Source: Lunasporangiospora selenospora (lineage: Eukaryota; Mortierellomycota; Mortierellomycetes; Mortierellales; Mortierellaceae). Taken from it: DNA of 12,931 nt. Shown here in pieces: positions 8,965 to 12,931 of the stretch. Made by a program: the position numbers and the translations under genes. The stretch lies in assembly GCA_015680635.1 (NCBI GenBank), contig JAABOA010000620.1, positions 1 through 12,931 of the forward strand, in the 5' to 3' direction. Within the stretch, counting starts at the first letter, position 1. The number at the start of each line of letters is the position of its first letter. The notes beneath the pieces are model-generated. The model had not been told where the DNA came from and did no database searches. It worked only from the letters and a program-made list of their open reading frames with translations.

Positions 8965-9525
8965 ATTGCTTATTTCCTTGTAATATTAAGTAATTGATGG
9001 TCCAAATATTCTTTATTTCCTTGCACAATAAGCTATTTCCTTACATAGCTAGAATAACCGATCTGGCACCATTCTGGAGCTCACGCGAAGGTTTTTGTTA
9101 GCGCATACACTCCCTGGTGCCTTCCTAGAGCGGCAGGAGGGTGTCTATGAGTGGTAGAACAATGATCACCTGTAGATGTGCCCATAGTCAGAGGATTGCC
9201 GCCTTTCAGGGTGGCCCTTGTTAATAGATTAGCCAGTGCCCCACATGGCTATTTTAGTGGAAATCGCGGCATGGGAACAAGACGGGGGATCACTCCTCGG
9301 AAGAAGAAGGGTACGACACCGGGATCTCGCGGCATTTGGAGCGATGGCAGTGGGTTTTCGTGCCCGGCCGACGCATGCCAGTGCGAGGCACTTCTCGTGG
9401 AAAACCAGGAGCAACGCTGGAAGGCAATCCGAATAGTGGTTCCATGGCAACCATTTAGGTTGGTATGACGACAAATATTTAGTTGAAGTGCGCCGTGGGC
9501 GCAAGTAAGTCAAGAGGTTCTCTAT
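8965..9525. other. Spacer between tRNA-Asp and the CHCHD5-like gene
   Basis: Just upstream of the tRNA (minus orientation) are three copies of AAGGAAATA (TATTTCCTT on plus at 8971, 9014 and 9034). Further right, frames at 9178-9468 and 9236-9436 plus and 9229-9513 minus overlap each other and have no recognisable content. The right end should contain the 3' UTR of the CHCHD5-like gene; no perfect AATAAA was seen there. Confidence 0.4.
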
Positions 9526-10225
9526 TTAAGCACTAACGCCGCCTCTATATCCGTATCCTGATGCTGTGGGCTTTTTATCTGTGTCTGATGAAGAAGAGTC
9601 AGCAGCCGATACTGGTCGAGGTGGTCCTGTTGGAGGCAGCTTTCCGTGCTCCTCTGTGCAGTGGAAAAGGCGCTTGAGGGAGTCCAAGCACACAGCTGGG
9701 TCCTGCTGGTTGTTCATCACACAGTGATCATACTCTTTGATAAAGGGGTCGCACATTTCCTTGACATGCTTGATGATTGGAACGCTACAGATTTTCAGAC
9801 AGAGAAAGTACCAGAGTCAGTTGTCGGTCGTCCGGTGGATCAGGGCTGGAGATGAGTGCGTGTGTGCGGAGGATGGGCACTGCGATAGCTAGCCTAAAGC
9901 TAGCGAGCAGTCGTGTCGCTCATAGCTCAATAGGCAGTTGACAGGGGGTCGAGTAGCAGGTAGAGAAAGCGCAGTATCGAATCCGGATCAAGAGAGGTTG
10001 GTCCAAGTGAAGAACGAGTATTAAAGGGAGGGGGGGGGGATGGTAGTTTGCAACATACTTGTCCTCGGAGCACTTTGCAAGGGCTCGTTTCTGGGTAATG
10101 CATTTAATGTCCCAGTTCTCAGGATTCTGCGTGACACATTTCTGGTAGAGCTCCAACTGGAGTCCACAATGCTTCGTCACAAGAGCTACGGTGTTGTCGG
10201 CAACGTCCATGTGGAAAATGGCCAT
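9526..10225 (-). CDS. CHCHD5/Mix14-like double twin-CX9C protein, two exons
   Basis: A small protein of the mitochondrial intermembrane space, of the kind imported and oxidised by the Mia40 relay; its exact role is unclear even in studied relatives. Exon 1 is 10225-10059. The intron is 10058-9785 (274 nt, GTATGT..TAG), and exon 2 is 9784-9526, ending in TAA. The join makes an Asn codon (AA+C), and the product has 141 residues. Eight cysteines form two CHCH modules: C20/C30 with C42/C52, and C67/C77 with C88/C98, every pair spaced CX9C. The order, length and the blocks CGLQLELYQKC, NPENW and CDPFIKEYDHC match human CHCHD5. The intron falls between the two modules. Residues about 104-141 form a Pro/Ser/Gly-rich tail that looks disordered and is longer than I recall in CHCHD5. 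The start could also be Met6, which would place the first Cys nearer to its position in CHCHD5. A CT-rich leader precedes the ATG. Confidence 0.93.
10030..10039 (+). repeat. G10 homopolymer inside the CHCHD5-like intron
   Basis: Ten consecutive G on plus, preceded by GGGA. In the transcript it is a C tract shortly after the 5' splice site (donor at 10058). Confidence 0.8.
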
Positions 10226-10749
10226 ACAATAAGAAAAGGGAAATGAGAATGAGAAATGAGCAATTGTGATCCGATCTCACTTTTTGTGTGTGAGGGTGTG
10301 AGGGGCCTGACTTGGGTGGCTGTTCTGAAAGAAGCGCCCTTCATTTTTCTTCCTTTTTGGGTCCCAGCACGCACAGACACCCTTCTGGGTCGCCTCCTTT
10401 CCTCTTACCCGCCCTCAGTTTGCATAGTCCGCAGTTCCTCAATGCCAAGCAAATGAACAAGCTGGGGAGGTGCTGCATACACCTGGTCGGGGGAAGTGAG
10501 ATTGAAAGTAGACAAGCGAAATAAAATTTATAATGAGTGAGATAGGGAGAAAAGGGAGATTAAAGAGTTAGTCTTGTTAGCGTTACAACAACCTCACGCT
10601 TCTTACTATACTATGCTTATGGCCAGGGTAGGCTGGTCAGGATTGAGGATTACATTGCATTGAGGGCTATTCAATTTCATTAGATTATCCAACTACGATT
10701 AAGGTGGGATCGGATCCATAGATGCTGGTTACAACATCGTTCGTAAAGG
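10226..10749 (-). promoter_or_regulatory. Promoter and leader of the CHCHD5-like gene; 3' flank of the PAH gene
   Basis: This 524-base gap separates two genes on the same strand. Directly upstream of the CHCHD5-like ATG the minus strand is pyrimidine-rich (CTCATTTCCCTTTTCTTATT), a typical fungal leader. No AATAAA was found on the minus strand after the PAH stop at 10750. Plus-strand frames here (10256-10456, 10312-10524) look like chance. Confidence 0.45.
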
Positions 10750-12602
10750 CTACTGAAGAATGCTGATGAACTTTTTGAATCCGTCGACCAGGTCCGGATT
10801 ATTCCAAAAGATTAGTGACACCTCGGCGTAGATCTATTCAAGAGGGCAGTAGCATAGCGGTTAATCATCGTATACCAGAGAATCGCTCTGCAGCAGGTAT
10901 TGCCTTGCACCAAAAGAATCCCCCTTTCCACCCACCTGGTCAATGTTCCATCCCATGTTCTGATATTTCTCCAAGGCCTGTATGAAGCGATCATACATTG
11001 ACATTTCGCATTTGGATTCGTGCTACAAGGGATTGGTTTGACAAGCGTTAAAATTTGTATTAGAAGTATGGCGCTGAAATTTCGCAAACGTATTTTTATC
11101 CTCATTTTCCTAGCATGTGAATCATACCTTGACGGCCTGAATAAACCTTCTTGCCTCAACAAATTCTGGTGAGACTAACAGTTCGTCTGGTGGAGACTCC
11201 GAGATAGCCCTCGCTTCTTTTAATTCAGAGTCTGAAGGCGCTGTTGGCAAGAATGTCTGGAATTGTTGTAGCAGACTTAGATGATGCCGCAACACAATCG
11301 AGATGGAGGGATAGAGCTGTATAAATCGATAAAAGGAGATAGTAATTGGTGTAAATTATGTCGTTGAGCAACACAGATTCTCCCGCCGAATTTCGTGCTC
11401 TCCTGACTCCCCACACTGTGAAGTATTTGTTGAATGACATGCCTCGATGTAAGAACGATTTTTTTGGAAACTTCGGAGAAGGGCGATCATATGCTGGTAC
11501 ATGTTGGGTTCCCGCTGCGAGCGGTCCTATCAACCACGAGTGACAGACAGTACCTGGACTATTAGTTGAAAATGATTATAGTTTAGTCCGATCTTAGGTG
11601 TACATGTTTCACACTAATGGGGGCCCAAAAAGCACCTATCAATCACATACTTTGATAAGATTCAAGAAGTTGGCGGCAACATTCTCATCGTCATCGTTTG
11701 ACGTTGATATTGTTGGTACCTCGACTCCCCCTTGATCGGGGCCTATGGTTGAGTGCAGGGAAGATTCGACTATAGTCTGCCCATGTTACTAGGTTGGACT
11801 TTGTAGTAAGGAAAAAACAATATAGTTCTCCAAAGGCAGTGTCTATTACTGGATGCCGCTGAAATGGTTGCCAATAGTGTGGCCTGAGGTCGTGCTTTTA
11901 AAGTTTTTCTCCTTGCTGACTCTTCGCATTGTTCCGAAAAGGACTCTGGCTAGCTCCCAATGGCCATCCCATTCCAATTGAAAGTGCGTTAGCTTGTCTT
12001 TTTCATTTTTCTTCATTGGAGATGTTGAGGCCGTGATAGACAGAGACATGCGATTACCGGGACTAGATCATCCATTACTTCCCGCACCTCGGGCAGAAAT
12101 TCTTTGAACCTAAGCAACAGATCCGGCTGGTGCTGAAAAAGCGCTACTACAGACTGTACTAGCTGGTCAATAGTGAGGCTGAATCATTGAGAAAAAAATG
12201 GAAAGATGAGTAAAAGCTATCACATAGTGGAATTACCAATGATCACGAACGAATCACACTACCTCCTGCCATGATATTTCTCAAGAACATCCAGGAACTC
12301 GGTGTACACCCTCGGTGTCCTTTCGTATGCTTTCTTTACAGACCCAATATATTCCACTGCATCGTGATAGGCCGGCAAAGTGTTCGTCTGCCCTCCAAGG
12401 CCACGTCCGCCTTGTCCCAAATTACTACTTATTTAGAATCGGAAGGTAAGCATGTGTAGTATATTTTCTTTTCTTTTAACAAAGCCGCGAGTCCTATCTT
12501 TTACTTTTTGTTCCGTGAACTGTGGGAGAGTGAGACCAGAAGCTCGGCCACGGCCATGTGGGATTCCGGGGGTTGGCTTCCGAGTGAGGTAATAGAGTCC
12601 AT
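10750..12602 (-). CDS. Three-PAH-domain (Sin3-like) protein, eight exons
   Basis: Probable nuclear adaptor that binds transcription-factor peptides through PAH domains, as in Sin3 corepressors. Reconstructed exons: 12602-12505, 12424-12263, 12178-12058, 11776-11651, 11526-11443, 11316-11128, 11022-10936, 10833-10750; 951 nt, 316 residues, ending TAG. All joins keep phase. PAH1 (about 51-116) has YHDAVEYIGSVKKAYE and VALFQHQPDLLLRFKEFLP. PAH2 (about 158-221) has ENVAANFLNLIK, EPNMYQHMIALLRSFQ and LLQQFQTFLP. PAH3 (about 248-314) has EARRFIQAVK, MYDRFIQALEKYQ and IFWNNPDLVDGFKKF. Six introns are GT-AG (80, 84, 281, 124, 105 and 102 nt); the 126-nt intron at 11442-11317 needs a GC donor (GCATGT). 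The ATG at 12602 has a strong context (A at -3, G at +4); an in-frame ATG lies at 12626. Sin3 proteins exceed 1000 residues and carry an HDAC-interacting domain, which is absent here. Exon 1 (MDSITSLGSQPPESHMAVAE) is the least certain part. Confidence 0.88.
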
Positions 12603-12931
12603 GTTCCCTCTGCACGTGTATCTCATCGACTCGCGTGTGCACTAAGAGCGAGAGCAAAGAGACCTGACTAGGAAGGTGGAAAGGGAGGGGGGGTGTTGAA
12701 TGCGCTTTGCCTGTCAAGAATCCAGAGTGAAGTATAGAAGAACGAGTAGCAGAGGTTGAAGGCTCGTGTTATTGAGGAGGTGGAGGAGGAGGAGTGTTGT
12801 GGTAGTGAATGACTTTGCAGGGATGATCCTCTACACCTGAGAGCATTTCCTCTCCGTTGACCGAGAGATGGCGCCATAATCCTTACCGGCTTCGCCACAG
12901 ATGTGTGTTTGGTGGATTGAGGAGGAGGAGG
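12603..12931 (-). promoter_or_regulatory. Upstream region of the PAH gene with (GGA)n tracts
   Basis: On plus, GGA-rich tracts lie at 12774-12794 and 12919-12931; they read as CCT/TCC repeats in the sense of the PAH gene. A strong donor-like GTAAGG (12886-12881 minus) and acceptor-like CTTCCTAG (ending 12668) could bound a leader intron of about 219 nt. Frames at 12668-12898 and 12433-12717 minus are Ser/Pro-rich products of the CT bias and show no family. Confidence 0.4.

Noticed and set aside
8789-9028. Minus and plus ORFs spanning the tRNA
   Set aside because: They are shadows of the tRNA-Asp gene and its flanks.
9178-9513. Overlapping ORFs of 96, 66 and 94 codons on both strands
   Set aside because: Three mutually overlapping frames without motifs; most likely the effect of locally higher GC content.
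10812-11162. 116-codon minus ORF
   Set aside because: It reads PAH exons in the wrong frame and crosses two introns; the PAH frame is clearly the coding one.
11225-11533. 102-codon minus ORF crossing two PAH exons
   Set aside because: It is out of frame with the PAH2 motifs on both sides of the GC-AG intron; a shadow.
12271-12459. 62-codon plus ORF
   Set aside because: It is antisense to PAH1 exon 2, which is well supported.
1-12931. CRISPR array, bacterial operon or phage features
   Set aside because: No repeat-spacer pattern, no Shine-Dalgarno-led gene chains, and clear spliceosomal introns; the DNA is eukaryotic.

Overview
The window looks like nuclear DNA of a filamentous fungus, most likely an early-diverging Mucoromycota lineage such as Mortierellaceae. 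That placement is an inference. It rests on small GT-AG introns (about 80-280 nt), pyrimidine-rich leaders before start codons, a eukaryote-type tRNA-Asp with internal Pol III boxes and no CCA, and a METTL24-like methyltransferase of a kind I associate with these fungi. Nothing in the window looks bacterial. All four protein genes that I can support, and the tRNA, lie on the minus strand.

Layout from left to right. Positions 1-293 hold the first 97 codons of an unrecognised gene that runs off the left edge. About 3.3 kb without a supported gene follows (542-3827), with pyrimidine tracts on the plus strand. At 3877-5214 is a three-exon gene for a membrane-anchored methyltransferase-like protein, with an AATAAA signal 43 nt after its stop. 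Its first exon junction does not resolve cleanly. Positions 5215-6715 hold only weak ORFs and small repeats. At 6716-7665 (+) is a decayed Ty3/gypsy pol relic with recognisable RNase H and integrase zinc-binding pieces. Positions 7666-8892 are repeat-like, with three copies of CCTGGGGCCC and a doubtful 51-codon ORF. A tRNA-Asp(GTC) lies at 8893-8964 (-).

The right part has two reconstructed spliced genes. The gene at 9526-10225 (-) has two exons and encodes a 141-residue double twin-CX9C protein of the CHCHD5/Mix14 type (mitochondrial intermembrane space). The gene at 10750-12602 (-) has eight exons and encodes a 316-residue protein built almost only of three paired amphipathic helix (PAH) domains, the protein-binding module of Sin3 corepressors, with no room for the Sin3 HDAC-interacting region. 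None of its exons appears in its true frame as a long uninterrupted ORF, so the gene is easy to miss. All seven junctions keep frame and the repeats align without gaps at two of the joins. One intron needs a GC donor, and PAH2 and PAH3 share intron positions.

The genes show no common pathway. This is an ordinary eukaryotic stretch of independent genes, and its most interesting content is the PAH-only protein, the splice oddity in the methyltransferase and the retrotransposon relic.
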